DNA of 64,000 bases from Streptomyces longisporoflavus (lineage in GTDB: Bacteria > Actinomycetota > Actinomycetes > Streptomycetales > Streptomycetaceae), in assembly GCF_014649775.1 (NCBI RefSeq), contig NZ_BMTR01000028.1:1-64000 (forward strand), read 5' to 3'. How positions within the stretch are numbered: position 1 is the stretch's first letter; the number at the start of each line of letters is the position of its first letter. The notes below the pieces were generated by a model, which searched no databases, had not been told where the DNA came from, and was given only the letters and a program-made list of their open reading frames with translations. Positions 33,401 to 42,185 of this stretch are shown here, in pieces. A program made the position numbers and the translations under genes.

Positions 33401-34195
33401 ATGGCCACGATTCACGTAACGGTATGGGATAAGACCGGCGGCGAAGGCACCCCCGTGGTCTTCGCCCACAGCATTTTCACCTGGGGCAGCGATGCGGCGT
33501 ACGGCTTCGCGGCCCAGCGACCGCTGGCCGACCACTACCGCCTGCTGCTGGCGGACCGCCGGGGCTACGGCGCCAGCCCCGACACCGACCGCAGCGACTT
33601 CGACACCGACGCCGACGACCTGGTGGAACTGCTGGAGCGGCAGGACACAGGGGCGCACGTGGTCGGCCACGGCAACGGCGGCCTGGCGGCCATGCTCGCC
33701 GCCGGGCGCCGCCCCGACCTCGTACGGTCCCTGACGTTGATTCAGCCCTCCGCGTTCTCCGCGGCCGCCGGTCACCCGGTGGTCGAGGCCATGCTGGAGC
33801 GGGTACGCGACAGCGCGGGTGTGCCGGATTCGGTGACGCCGGAGCAGTACCTGCGCGCCTCGACGGAGGGCATGGACATGCCCATGCCCGACCCCACTCC
33901 GCAGCGCCTTCGTGCCGTGGCCACGTCGATGCGCGAACGTCCCGTGTGGGAAGCGATCGTGCCCCTGAAACCGCTGCAGAACGCGCCATGGCCGACGCTG
34001 GTGATCTGCGGAACCTGGCAGGACGCGCCGGAGACGTACCGCAGGTATGCGGGAGAGCCGCTGATCGCCTGCGCCGAATCCGTGGCCGACGCCGTCGATG
34101 CCCGCCTGCTGCGCGTCCCCGGCTACTACCCGCACACCCAGCAACCCGCCGCCGTCAACGCTGCCTTGCGCGAACTGTGGGGTTCCTGCCGCTAA
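33401..34195 (+). CDS. Alpha/beta hydrolase with the nucleophile serine replaced by glycine
   Basis: The 264-residue protein has the fold's oxyanion region (PVVFAHSIFTWGSD), DRRGYGASPDTDRSD and the elbow HVVGHGNGGLAAMLAA. The elbow should be G-H-S-x-G-G; here the codon is GGC (Gly) instead of AGC (Ser), a single-base difference. The C-terminal His is likely in YYPHTQQPAAVN. The enzyme is therefore probably inactive as an ester hydrolase, or the change is a sequencing error. ATG 33401 has GGGGA upstream. Monocistronic. Confidence 0.85.
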   Translation: MATIHVTVWDKTGGEGTPVVFAHSIFTWGSDAAYGFAAQRPLADHYRLLLADRRGYGASPDTDRSDFDTDADDLVELLERQDTGAHVVGHGNGGLAAMLAAGRRPDLVRSLTLIQPSAFSAAAGHPVVEAMLERVRDSAGVPDSVTPEQYLRASTEGMDMPMPDPTPQRLRAVATSMRERPVWEAIVPLKPLQNAPWPTLVICGTWQDAPETYRRYAGEPLIACAESVADAVDARLLRVPGYYPHTQQPAAVNAALRELWGSCR

Positions 34196-34229
34196 CCAGC
34201 TGTGGCAGACGGTCAGACCCAGGCGGGTC

Positions 34230-34649
34230 CTAGTCGACGGGCCACACGCCCTCCCTGTACCTCGGATTCGGGTACTGGTCCGGGTGCAGGCACTCCCAGG
34301 TGTCGGGGCCCACGATCCCGTCCGCAGTGATCCCGCAGGCTCGCTGGATGCGGTGCATCGCCGAGTAGGTTTCCGTTCCGAAGTACCCGTCCTGGTTGAT
34401 CAGTTTCCGGCCGCCGTGCAGGCTGTTCTGGGTGTTCCACAGACACTGAGCGTGTTTGACGGCGGAGGAGTAGCTGTCGCTGCGGGACAGTTCAGGGTGG
34501 CTCCCGCTGTAGGGGCACGTTCCCGCCGCCGCCTGCGCGGGACCGGGGTTCACCTCGGCTGCCGCCGGGACGCCGACCGCCAAAGTACCCAGCGTCAGGA
34601 TGGTGATTGCGGCTGCGGAAAGACGGCCGCTTATCGTTCTGTGCCTCAC
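34230..34649 (-). CDS. Secreted peptidoglycan-binding domain protein
   Basis: The 139-residue protein starts at GTG 34649, preceded by GGAGGGGG. A signal peptide (RLSAAAITILTLGTLAVGVP-AAA) is followed by a PG-binding type 1 domain: AVKHAQCLWNTQ then YFGTETYSAMHRIQRACGIT and ADGIVGPDTWECL. Cysteines in the mature part could form disulfides. It likely anchors to or senses the cell wall. Confidence 0.85.
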   Translation of the reverse strand: MRHRTISGRLSAAAITILTLGTLAVGVPAAAEVNPGPAQAAAGTCPYSGSHPELSRSDSYSSAVKHAQCLWNTQNSLHGGRKLINQDGYFGTETYSAMHRIQRACGITADGIVGPDTWECLHPDQYPNPRYREGVWPVD

Positions 34650-35017
34650 AGGTTGCCCCCTCCTTCGTGAGCCATGGCGGCCGCAGCACAAGCGGATCTA
34701 CGCATTCCATCCCCCTTTACTGGTGTGCGCCGAAATGGCGCAACGGTCAGTCGGACCGAGATCGCTCCCGGGTGACGCAGACTGTAGGAAGGGCTGTGGT
34801 GGCGGGCAATGCGCACGGTGCGCAGTTGCGGGGTTCGGGCTGTTCACAGTGCACGGTCGGCGTGTTGCGCGAGACCGGGAGCAGGTGGGTGAGAACTTTG
34901 CCCGCTCGCCGCTAAGCAGGTTGCTCTACCAAGCCTCGTGCCGCCTGGCCCACCATTCGGCGTATGCCGAGTTGTCTTTATTGCCGGATTTCGTGAAGTC
35001 CCGCTTACATAGACCCC
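34650..35017. other. 368-bp gap, no supported gene
   Basis: Plus-strand frames around 34797-34915 contain QLRGSGCSQCTVGVLRETGS then RWVRTLPARR, which might be a decayed C-terminus, but no family or start was recognised. The rest probably holds promoters for the divergent flanking genes. Confidence 0.35.
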
Positions 35018-35167
35018 ATGAGCCAGACGGGTGAACGAGAACGTCCACAGTTCGAACTACGCTGCGGAGGACTGCACTTGGTCATACAGCGCGTCCCCGG
35101 ATGGGTGCTGGCACTCCTCGCCACAGCGGCGGGGAGCGGGCTTACGTCGTGGCTGACGACCCGGTGA
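35018..35167 (+). CDS. 49-residue conserved small membrane-tail protein
   Basis: ATG 35018 opens MSQTGERERPQFELRCGGLH, followed by LVIQRVPGWVLALLATAAGS and GLTSWLTTR. A short polar N-terminus containing one Cys is followed by a single hydrophobic segment. Tiny proteins of this pattern recur in Streptomyces genomes, often as orphans. No strong ribosome binding site is visible, so expression may be leaderless. Function unknown. Confidence 0.55.
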   Translation: MSQTGERERPQFELRCGGLHLVIQRVPGWVLALLATAAGSGLTSWLTTR

Positions 35168-35485
35168 CAGTCCGCGCGGGGAAGCCCTCGGCGGTCTCGG
35201 CCAAGGGGAAGCCGTGGCGGCGGGGTTGAACGTTGCCGCACCCGGCGCAGTGGGCGCCACCGCAGGCGCCGATCAGAGCACGGAGCCGAGTGGCCGTTCG
35301 ATGGTGCCTTCGTTGCAGCTGCGGCGTACAGAGTCTGGTCGGCCGAAGCGGCCGGCGGCGGGTTCGGCCCAGACTTCGGGGTCGGACTGCTCATCGGGTT
35401 CAGGCGACAGTCTCCCCGTTCTGCGTTCAGATCCTTCCGGACGGGGGAGGATGGGGCGGATCATCACATGAATCTGGGGGAGAGC
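35168..35485. other. 318-bp gap, no supported gene
   Basis: Open frames exist on both strands here but none has a convincing start, domain or composition. It probably includes the promoter of the following small membrane protein. Confidence 0.4.
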
Positions 35486-35674
35486 ATGCTCGCGCTCGTA
35501 TTGTCGGTCCTTGTTGTGCTGGTTATCGGTGGTTGCGTCTGTGTCTATTGGGATGCTCGGGGGGACGCTCCTCGTTGGGCGCGTGGTGTAGCCAGGGTGA
35601 CGTTGCTAGGCAGTGATCTGGCCCGCAGCGCAGGCCGGGGTTCTCGCTCACAGCAGGGGCGCGGGGGCGAGTAG
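35486..35674 (+). CDS. Small single-TM protein
   Basis: The 62-residue product (MLALVLSVLVVLVIGGCVCV, then YWDARGDAPRWARGVARVTL) has one N-terminal membrane helix and a basic tail. ATG 35486 is preferred over ATG 35468 because GGGGGAG lies just upstream. No family is recognised. Confidence 0.5.
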   Translation: MLALVLSVLVVLVIGGCVCVYWDARGDAPRWARGVARVTLLGSDLARSAGRGSRSQQGRGGE

Positions 35675-35887
35675 GCGCGTCGGTGAACGCCCCGCCCGGA
35701 GACTACGGCCGGGCCGGGCTGCATCGCGGACAGCGGCACGAAGCCGCACATGCGCGCGCACGTGAAGACCATCAGGCCATCGTCCCGCTGCACGCCCTGC
35801 CCTGCCCCTGCTGCGGACGTTCCTGCGCGCGGTGCGTCGGGAACTCGGGGACCTCGCGGATCTCGGGGGCCTCGGGGCCTCAACGCG

Positions 35888-37027
35888 TCAGCTGCCCCGA
35901 AGGCCGACCGCCAGGGTCAGTTCAAGAACCCGGTGTGGCGTTGCGAGGTCCGGAAACAGCTCCCGCAGCTGCGACATCCGGTATCGGACTGTCTGGGGAT
36001 GGACGAACAACGCCGCCGCCACCTCGTCCCGCCTGCCCTGGTGCAGCAGCCACTCCCGCAACGTCTCCTCCAGTCGCCGTGCGGTTGCGGCAGGCAAGGT
36101 CCGCAGCGGTGCGAGGGCTCGGGTACGCAGGTCTGCGAGCGCGTCCGCGTCGGCGCTCAGCACCAGCTCGGGCAGGTGGTCCTCGGTGTCGCGAATGTCA
36201 GAGCAGAGGGAGCGTGCGCGTACGGCGCGTGCGTACGAGGCGGACGCACGAGTCCATGGCCGGGCCGGGCCGACCACGGCGATGCGCTCGGTCAGCTTCC
36301 GCAAGAGATGTGATCGGTCGGCATCGGGGACGAGCAACACACCGGTTGCATCCGGCAGATCGTCGAGGACGAGAGTGCTCGGGTCGAGCGTGCGGTAGGC
36401 GGGCCGGGCCTGGGCGGCGGGCAGCAGGACCGCGGTCAGCGACACCGGAGGCTGCCACCCGGCTCGTTGAGCAGAGGCCAGCAGTACGTCCGGGCTCGCG
36501 CCGGCGAGGAGGTCGCGGGCCAGATGTTCCAGGTGGCGCTCGTGGGCCCTGCCCTGGGCGGCCAGTTCGTCGGCGTGGCCCGCGGCGCTCGCGGCGGAGA
36601 GCTCGTCGATGTAGGCGAAGGTCAACTCGGCGAACTTGGCGACCTCGGCGGCGGGCAGACCTGCGGGTACGGCACCCGCTGCCAGGCATCGCCAGGCCAC
36701 CCGGGCGCCGACGCGGTAGGCGCTGAGCAGGGCGTCCATCGAACGGCCGTCGCGCACCTCGCCGCGGCCCAGCTCGTAGGCTGCGTCGCCGCCGTCGCCG
36801 CCCGTGGCGTTCCCGCTCGCGAGATCCAGATAGTGCCCGAGGGCGGTGCGCACGGCTCGGCGGATGGTGGCGCCCATATGGCCCGAGAGGGCGTTGGCGT
36901 AGGAAGGGACCTCGTCGATGATCGCCTGGACGACCTCGTCGGCGGTGGCCCTCAGCGCGGCCCGAAGTGCTGTGACCGTCGTCTCATCCAGGTCCAGTTC
37001 ACTGGCCCTGCGAATCACATGGCTCAC
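35888..37027 (-). CDS. PucR/CdaR-type transcriptional regulator
   Basis: The 379-residue regulator has an N-terminal RsbRD-like helical sensor region (AYELGRGEVRDGRSMDALLS-AYRVGARVAWR) and a C-terminal PucR HTH: LEETLREWLLHQGRRDEVAA then ALFVHPQTVRYRMSQLRELF. It is divergent from the ferredoxin reductase/desaturase pair. The 86-bp shared promoter contains an inverted repeat, making it the likely regulator of membrane-lipid desaturation. The start codon at 37027 is ATG. Confidence 0.9.
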   Translation of the reverse strand: MSHVIRRASELDLDETTVTALRAALRATADEVVQAIIDEVPSYANALSGHMGATIRRAVRTALGHYLDLASGNATGGDGGDAAYELGRGEVRDGRSMDALLSAYRVGARVAWRCLAAGAVPAGLPAAEVAKFAELTFAYIDELSAASAAGHADELAAQGRAHERHLEHLARDLLAGASPDVLLASAQRAGWQPPVSLTAVLLPAAQARPAYRTLDPSTLVLDDLPDATGVLLVPDADRSHLLRKLTERIAVVGPARPWTRASASYARAVRARSLCSDIRDTEDHLPELVLSADADALADLRTRALAPLRTLPAATARRLEETLREWLLHQGRRDEVAAALFVHPQTVRYRMSQLRELFPDLATPHRVLELTLAVGLRGS

Positions 37028-37066
37028 TTTTTATTCCCTGCGAACAATTTAGCCGACCAGATTTAC

Positions 37067-37082
37067 GTCCTGCGGTCAGGAC
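37067..37082. promoter_or_regulatory. Inverted repeat GTCCTG-N4-CAGGAC in the divergent promoter
   Basis: The perfect 6-bp inverted repeat is flanked by TTTACG on both sides (TTTACGTCC..., ...ACTTTACGCC). It lies between the PucR gene and the ferredoxin reductase and is a candidate operator for the PucR protein. Confidence 0.5.
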
Positions 37083-37113
37083 TTTACGCCCTGAGGCGCA
37101 GCAAGCTGAAGTC

Positions 37114-38175
37114 ATGACGAGTACAGCCCTCCGCAGCAGGGCGTGGAAACTACTGGAGATGGTCACGACGCCGCTGCTGCCGTCGGACTACCTCGACCTG
37201 GTCAGCCCGCTGCGTGCCGGCGCCGACCTGCGCGGGCGCATCGAGGCCGTGCACCCCGAGACGGGTGACGCCGCGACCATCGTGATCAAGCCGGGCCGGG
37301 GCTGGCGCGGCCACACGGCCGGTCAGTACGTGCGGCTCGGGATCGATGTCGACGGGGTGCGCCTGTGGCGTGCCTACTCCATCACCTCGCCGACCAACCG
37401 CTACCGCCAGGACGGCCGCATCACGATCACCGTGAAGGCGATCCCGGACGGCAAGGTCAGCAACCACCTGGTCCGAAGGGCGAGACCGGGCACGCTGATC
37501 CATCTCGACCAGCCGACCGGTGACTTCGTCCTGCCGCAGGCCAAGCCCGCCAAGGTGCTCTACCTAACCGCCGGCAGCGGCATCACGCCCGTGATGGGCA
37601 TGCTGCGCGACACCGAGTTCGACGACGTCGTCATGATCCACAGCGCTCCGCAGCCGCACGACGTGATCTTCCGCGACGAACTGCACGACCTGGTCACGGA
37701 CAAGAAGCTGCGGCTGACCGAGGTGCACACCGACACGGACGGCATGCTCGACATCGCCCGCCTCGACGAACTCGTGCCCGACTGGACCGAGCGCGAGACC
37801 TGGGCCTGCGGTCCCGCGGGCCTGCTCGACGCCGCCGAAAAGCACTGGGCCGACTACGGCGTCCAAGAGCGACTGCACACCGAACGCTTCCGCCCCAGCG
37901 TCGTCGTCACCGGCGACGGCGGCGAGGTCACGTTCAGCGCCACCGGCAAGACCGTCGACGCGGACGGCGCCACGCCGCTCCTCGACATCGGTGAGGAAGC
38001 AGGCGTCCTCATGCCCTCCGGGTGCCGCATGGGCATCTGCTTCGGCTGCGTCACGCCGCTCAAGACGGGCGCCGTCCGCGACCTGCGCACCGGCGAGATC
38101 ACCGAGGCCGAGCCCGGCGTCCTCATCCAGACCTGCGTGTCCGCCGCGGCGGGCCCCTGCGACATCGAACGGTAG
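37114..38175 (+). CDS. Ferredoxin reductase with FAD, NAD(P) and C-terminal 2Fe-2S domains
   Basis: The 353-residue flavoprotein has the FAD motif RAYSITSPTN, NAD(P)-binding YLTAGSGITPVMGMLRD and the CGPAGLLDA loop. A plant-type 2Fe-2S domain ends it, with cysteines in PSGCRMGICFGC and QTC. It transfers electrons from NAD(P)H to the adjacent desaturase, like mycobacterial Rv3230c to DesA3. The stop is 7 bp before the desaturase start, so the genes are co-translated. ATG 37114 is 86 bp from the divergent PucR gene. Confidence 0.93.
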   Translation: MTSTALRSRAWKLLEMVTTPLLPSDYLDLVSPLRAGADLRGRIEAVHPETGDAATIVIKPGRGWRGHTAGQYVRLGIDVDGVRLWRAYSITSPTNRYRQDGRITITVKAIPDGKVSNHLVRRARPGTLIHLDQPTGDFVLPQAKPAKVLYLTAGSGITPVMGMLRDTEFDDVVMIHSAPQPHDVIFRDELHDLVTDKKLRLTEVHTDTDGMLDIARLDELVPDWTERETWACGPAGLLDAAEKHWADYGVQERLHTERFRPSVVVTGDGGEVTFSATGKTVDADGATPLLDIGEEAGVLMPSGCRMGICFGCVTPLKTGAVRDLRTGEITEAEPGVLIQTCVSAAAGPCDIER

Positions 38176-38182
38176 GAGCACC

Positions 38183-39301
38183 GTGACCGCCATCGACCCC
38201 ACCGCCCATCTGACCGCGGAGCAGATCGAGGAGCTCGGCCGCGAGCTGGACGCGATCCGCGACGAGGTGATCGCCGACCGCGGCGAGAAAGACGCCGCGT
38301 ACATCCGTAAGGTCATCAAGGCGCAGCGCACGCTGGAACTGGCCAGCAGGGGCGTGCTGCTCTTCTCGATCTTCCCGCCCGCGTGGCTGCTCGGCACCGC
38401 CGGCCTGTCCGTGGCGAAGATCATGGACAACATGGAGATCGGCCACAACATCCTGCACGGCCAGTGGGACTGGATGCGGGACCCGAAGATCCACTCCACC
38501 ACCTGGGAGTGGGACCACGTCTCGCCGTCCGAACAGTGGAAGCACTCGCACAACGAGCTGCACCACACGTACACCAACGTGATCGGCAAGGACAACGACC
38601 TCGGCTACGGCATCATGCGCGTCGACGAGGACCAGAAGTGGCATCCGTTCCACCTCGGCCAGCCGCTGTGGAACTTCCTCAACGCCTGCTTCTTCGAGTA
38701 CGGCATCGCGGCGTACGACCTGGAACTGGGCAAGAACCTCAGCAAGGCGCGCCGCAAGAAGCCGGAGTTCCGCGCGCGGGCCAAGGCCGTCGGCCGCAAG
38801 ATCCGCAAGCAGGTGCTCAAGGACTACGTGATCCACCCGCTCCTTTCGGGCCCGTCGTTCCTGCCCACGCTCGGCGCCACGTTCACCGCGAACCTGGTCC
38901 GCAACCTCTGGACCCACTCGGTGATCATGTGCGGGCACTTCCCCGAGGGCGTGCAGGTCTTCGAGCGGCGGTCGATCAACGGCGAGACACGAGGCCAGTG
39001 GTACCTGCGCCAGATGATGGGCTCGGCGAACATCAGCGGCAGCAAGGCCATGCACTTCATGACCGGCAACCTGTCGCACCAGATCGAGCACCACCTGTTC
39101 CCGGACCTGCCGAGCAACCGGTACGCCGAGGTCGCGGTGAAGGTGCGCGCGCTGTTCGAGAAGTACGAGCTGGAGTACGTCACCGGCCCGCTGCCCAAGC
39201 AGGTGTTCTCCGCCTGGCACAAGGTCTTCCGGCTCTCGCTGCCGAACAAGAAGCCCGTGGTCAAGACGCCGGAGCGCGAACAGGAGCTCGTCGCGGCCTG
39301 A
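38183..39301 (+). CDS. Acyl-CoA/acyl-lipid fatty acid desaturase (DesA3-like)
   Basis: The 372-residue membrane enzyme has the three histidine boxes of acyl desaturases: GHNILHGQ, HSHNELHH and HQIEHHLFPDLP. Hydrophobic stretches flank them (LASRGVLLFSIFPPAWLLGT). A di-iron centre coordinated by these boxes inserts a double bond into membrane acyl chains, controlling fluidity. GTG 38183 follows AGGAGCACC. The coupled ferredoxin reductase supplies electrons and the divergent PucR protein likely regulates it. Confidence 0.94.
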   Translation: MTAIDPTAHLTAEQIEELGRELDAIRDEVIADRGEKDAAYIRKVIKAQRTLELASRGVLLFSIFPPAWLLGTAGLSVAKIMDNMEIGHNILHGQWDWMRDPKIHSTTWEWDHVSPSEQWKHSHNELHHTYTNVIGKDNDLGYGIMRVDEDQKWHPFHLGQPLWNFLNACFFEYGIAAYDLELGKNLSKARRKKPEFRARAKAVGRKIRKQVLKDYVIHPLLSGPSFLPTLGATFTANLVRNLWTHSVIMCGHFPEGVQVFERRSINGETRGQWYLRQMMGSANISGSKAMHFMTGNLSHQIEHHLFPDLPSNRYAEVAVKVRALFEKYELEYVTGPLPKQVFSAWHKVFRLSLPNKKPVVKTPEREQELVAA

Positions 39302-39582
39302 TTCTGGGTATGGGTTCGGATCCTTCGTCCGTCGCGGCGCCACCGGGCATGGCTTGGGTGAGATCCGTGGCGGACGGGTTCACGTTCGGCGCTGTCCGCA
39401 GGGCGTCGTCGAACTTCCCGTCCATGTTCTGGAAGAACTCCAGCAGGTCACGGGCCCCGGGGGCCGGAGGGCTTGTTTCCTACCGACGCCCCAGCGAGGG
39501 CTCGTGACTGCTATCAGCCGGGCCGGTTCGAATGGTGGAGTCGGTAATTGGAACTGTCCGAAACACCTCAGCCATTGCGGAC

Positions 39583-39970
39583 TCATGAGGTGAACTCATC
39601 GGCCGGGCCGAGCGGGTTGGCGGCCTCAGTCTGCCGGGCGATCGCCTCGTAGTACTCCAGCTCGTGGACGATCACCGGCACGATTCGGCCGACAGATCTT
39701 TCGATGACGCCGGCGGTATGGAGGGTTCGGGCGAGCCGGCAGCAGGTCTGGTGGAAGCGGGCCTCGATCTGCGCGGCGAGCGGCCCGATGGCTGAATCCC
39801 AGGCGGCGAGGTCAATCGGCTCCTCGTACCAAAGTCCGAGTTCGGTGATCCACTCCTGTCGAGCGATGGCCCCGCCGGGATCGCTGGTCAGGTCGCCGAC
39901 GACAGCCAGTTGGTTCTGGATCCAGAAAGCGTAGTTCCAGCGGGCTTCTGCCTGGTCAAAGGAGTAGCCC
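39583..39970 (-). pseudogene. N-terminally truncated hypothetical protein
   Basis: A long minus-strand frame without any start reads GYSFDQAEARWNYAFWIQNQ, then LAVVGDLTSDPGGAIARQEW, ITELGLWYEEPIDLAAWDSA and so on, ending EAANPLGPADEFTS. The composition is protein-like, with many Trp and amphipathic helices. An in-frame TGA lies just upstream at about 39975. The gene has lost its 5' end, perhaps on insertion of the lipoprotein gene next to it. Family not recognised. Confidence 0.45.
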
Positions 39971-39987
39971 GCCCGTCACAGGTGCAG

Positions 39988-40290
39988 TCACTTTGTGGAG
40001 GGCACCCGCGCATCCGTCGCAGGCGGCTCCGTGGCAGGAGTTGCCTTGTCCATCTCGGCTGCATCCATGTCGACCGCGCAGCCTTCCGGGATCTTCTCGC
40101 TGGAAGTCGCGCAGGCCGACGGATCAGCGTCGGGGACGCCCCTGTTCACCTGGCGCTGGCCATCGCCCTGTTCGTCCGAGGTCGCTGTGCCCGAAGTCGG
40201 GTTGCCGTCCGAGGACGACGAGCAGGCCGCCGAGCCCATCACAGTGGCCAGGATCAGAACCGCCGATGCGGCAGCAGTGCGAGTACGCAT
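39988..40290 (-). CDS. Small lipoprotein
   Basis: The 100-residue product starts at ATG 40290 after GGGGGGA. A lipoprotein signal (MRTRTAAASAVLILATVMGS-AAC) is followed by a Ser/Thr/Glu-rich, probably disordered tail containing GCAVDMDAAEMDKA. Two further cysteines lie in SACATSSEKIPEGC. No enzymatic domain. Surface role unknown. Confidence 0.7.
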   Translation of the reverse strand: MRTRTAAASAVLILATVMGSAACSSSSDGNPTSGTATSDEQGDGQRQVNRGVPDADPSACATSSEKIPEGCAVDMDAAEMDKATPATEPPATDARVPSTK

Positions 40291-40629
40291 GAAAGTCCCC
40301 CCAACACGGACGCGGAGTGTCCGGCCCGTCAGTCGATCATCAACCATGCCACCTTGAGTCGTGCAGCTGGCGTGGGAAATGTGAAGAGATCGCATGCCTG
40401 CTTGACGCGTACGCGGCTAGAGAAAGCGTCTGACGGCCGTGCGGGACGGCTTCGGCGAGCGGTCACAGTAGCCGCGCGTCGACGTCGCGCCGTACCGCCG
40501 ATGCCCGGAGCGGAGCAGTTCGCGCAAGCTGCCTGATCTGCAGGCACAGGGACGCTCCTTGGCAGTCGGCAGCTGGTGACCGCCGTTTGCGGCTTGTGGC
40601 GCTGTGCCATCGGTTGGGACCATCTGCGC

Positions 40630-41076
40630 ATGTTCGAGTTGCTCCCCGGAGTCGGTCTCCGGCTCCCTGGCCGTGCCGGCACTCTCCGCTTCGGCATGGA
40701 CGAGCACACCGCCCGGTGGGCCGTCGCCACTGTCGCGGATGTTCGCGATGGTTGGGTCTGCGGCGCCCGCTGGGCCCTCGGGGCGCAGTACCAGGGCCTG
40801 ACGCTCGACGCCTACGGCGACACCACCGACCCGCGCGGCCGGCACCAGGACGCCCCCGGCCTGGCCGCCATCGGTCTCACCCGCGGCCCCTCCACGCTCA
40901 CCGGGCCGTCGGCCTGCCCGGTTGTCCTGCGCGGCATCGACCTCTTCGGCTACCCGACCGCCGAGGTTTCCGAAGCCCTCAGCGAGGGCCTGCCCCCGAC
41001 GCTCCGGCTCAGCGGCGACGGTCTCTACCTGACCGCCGTTTCGGTCCGCGCGGAACCCGTACCTGTCGAGAGCTGA
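40630..41076 (+). CDS. Conserved hypothetical protein
   Basis: The 148-residue protein begins MFELLPGVGLRLPGRAGTLR, then FGMDEHTARWAVATVADVRD. It is soluble and beta-rich (LTLDAYGDTTDP, VVLRGIDLFGYPTAEVSEAL). ATG 40630 fits the common N-terminus of Streptomyces homologues. Such proteins are often near polymorphic-toxin or SMI1-like genes, but none adjoins it here. Function unknown. Confidence 0.65.
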   Translation: MFELLPGVGLRLPGRAGTLRFGMDEHTARWAVATVADVRDGWVCGARWALGAQYQGLTLDAYGDTTDPRGRHQDAPGLAAIGLTRGPSTLTGPSACPVVLRGIDLFGYPTAEVSEALSEGLPPTLRLSGDGLYLTAVSVRAEPVPVES

Positions 41077-41291
41077 TCACGACGGCGAGCCGGATCGACG
41101 GGACCGAGCACACCGCCGGCGTCCTCGCCCGGACCCCGACTACCATGACGCGGGCCCCGGTGAGTGAGGCTCCTACCGACCGGGGCGGGTGGTCGGTGAT
41201 GAAGCCGTATCAGGCCTGCGCGTGGGCCTGCCCCCGGGTGGCTGTACAAGGGCCGTTACCGGGGGCCGGGTTGCAGCAGTAGGTTGTGCCG

Positions 41292-41930
41292 ATGACCGAA
41301 TCCCTGCCGCCCGGCGGCGTTGTGCTCGATGTGGAGGAACTGGAGGCCCGCTGGGCGGTTGCCTGGCGTCCGGAACAAGTCGCGGAGCGGTTGGGCGGCA
41401 TCGGTGCGCCCTGGTGCGTCGCGGCGGGGTGGGCGCTGGACCTGTTCCGCGGAGAACAGTCGCGGCCGCACGGAGATCTGGAGATCGCGGTGCCTGCGGC
41501 GGGGTTCCCGGCGATTCGGCACCGTTTCCCCGAGTGCGTGTTTGACGCTGTGGGCTCGGGGCGGGTCTGGCCGGCGGCGGGAGCCGAGACACTGGCGGCC
41601 ACGCACCAGACCTGGCTGCGGGACCCGGAAAGCGATCACTTCCTGTTTGACGTCTTCCGTGAGCCGCATGAGGGAGGGACCTGGATCTGCCGGCGGGACG
41701 AGAGGTTGCGGCTGCCGTACGACGCGATCATCGAACAGACCGCGGACGGGATCCCTTACTTGGTACCGGAGTTGGTGCTGCTGTTCAAGGCCAAGGCCCA
41801 ACGGCCCAAGGATCAGACGGATTTCGAGGGGGTGTTGCCGCTGCTGGATCAACCGCGGCGGAATCTCCTTCGCGGATACCTGGAGCTCGTCCACCCGGGA
41901 CATCCGTGGATGGCAGAGCTGGCAGGGTGA
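41292..41930 (+). CDS. Aminoglycoside-type nucleotidyltransferase-like protein
   Basis: The 212-residue protein contains WCVAAGWALDLFRGEQSRPH-GDLEIAV, the nucleotidyltransferase active-site pattern (GGWAxD...H-D-x-D/E). RLPYDAIIEQTADGIPYLVP and LLFKAKAQRPKDQTDFEGVL are the conserved C-terminal parts of the MNT/LinB-like family. The second acidic residue is Glu in DLEIAV, so catalysis may be retained. Role in drug modification or a toxin-antitoxin-like function is open. ATG 41292 or GTG 41286 starts it. Confidence 0.75.
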   Translation: MTESLPPGGVVLDVEELEARWAVAWRPEQVAERLGGIGAPWCVAAGWALDLFRGEQSRPHGDLEIAVPAAGFPAIRHRFPECVFDAVGSGRVWPAAGAETLAATHQTWLRDPESDHFLFDVFREPHEGGTWICRRDERLRLPYDAIIEQTADGIPYLVPELVLLFKAKAQRPKDQTDFEGVLPLLDQPRRNLLRGYLELVHPGHPWMAELAG

Positions 41931-42080
41931 GTGGTGCGGAGCCACGGAGTTCGCGTAGCGGACGGCGGTGACGGCGCTCATGCCGAAGACGGCGGCCAGG
42001 TGCAAGGGTCCGGGCCCCCGGTCGGCCGGCGTCAGTACGTCGATGAACACCGCGTTGATGTGCACCGCGTCAATGACACC
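41931..42080 (-). pseudogene. Integrase/transposase-associated C-terminal scrap
   Basis: The minus strand reads HINAVFIDVLTPADRGPGPL followed by HLAAVFGMSAVTAVRYANSV, similar to the end of certain Streptomyces integrase-like proteins (DPLHLAxVFGxxxxTAxRYA). No other part of the gene is present. Another trace of past insertion events. Confidence 0.4.
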
Positions 42081-42185
42081 GCGGTGGTGCCATCGGATAG
42101 GTCCAGGTCCTGGCTACCGCCGGAGAAGATGTCGCTGACCGACCTATGATGCGATCCCGGCCCTCCACCTGCTTGGAGAAGACGC

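Noticed and set aside
35214..35471. 85-codon plus-strand ORF
   Set aside because: No ribosome binding site or domain; low-complexity Ser/Gly/Arg composition typical of a chance frame.
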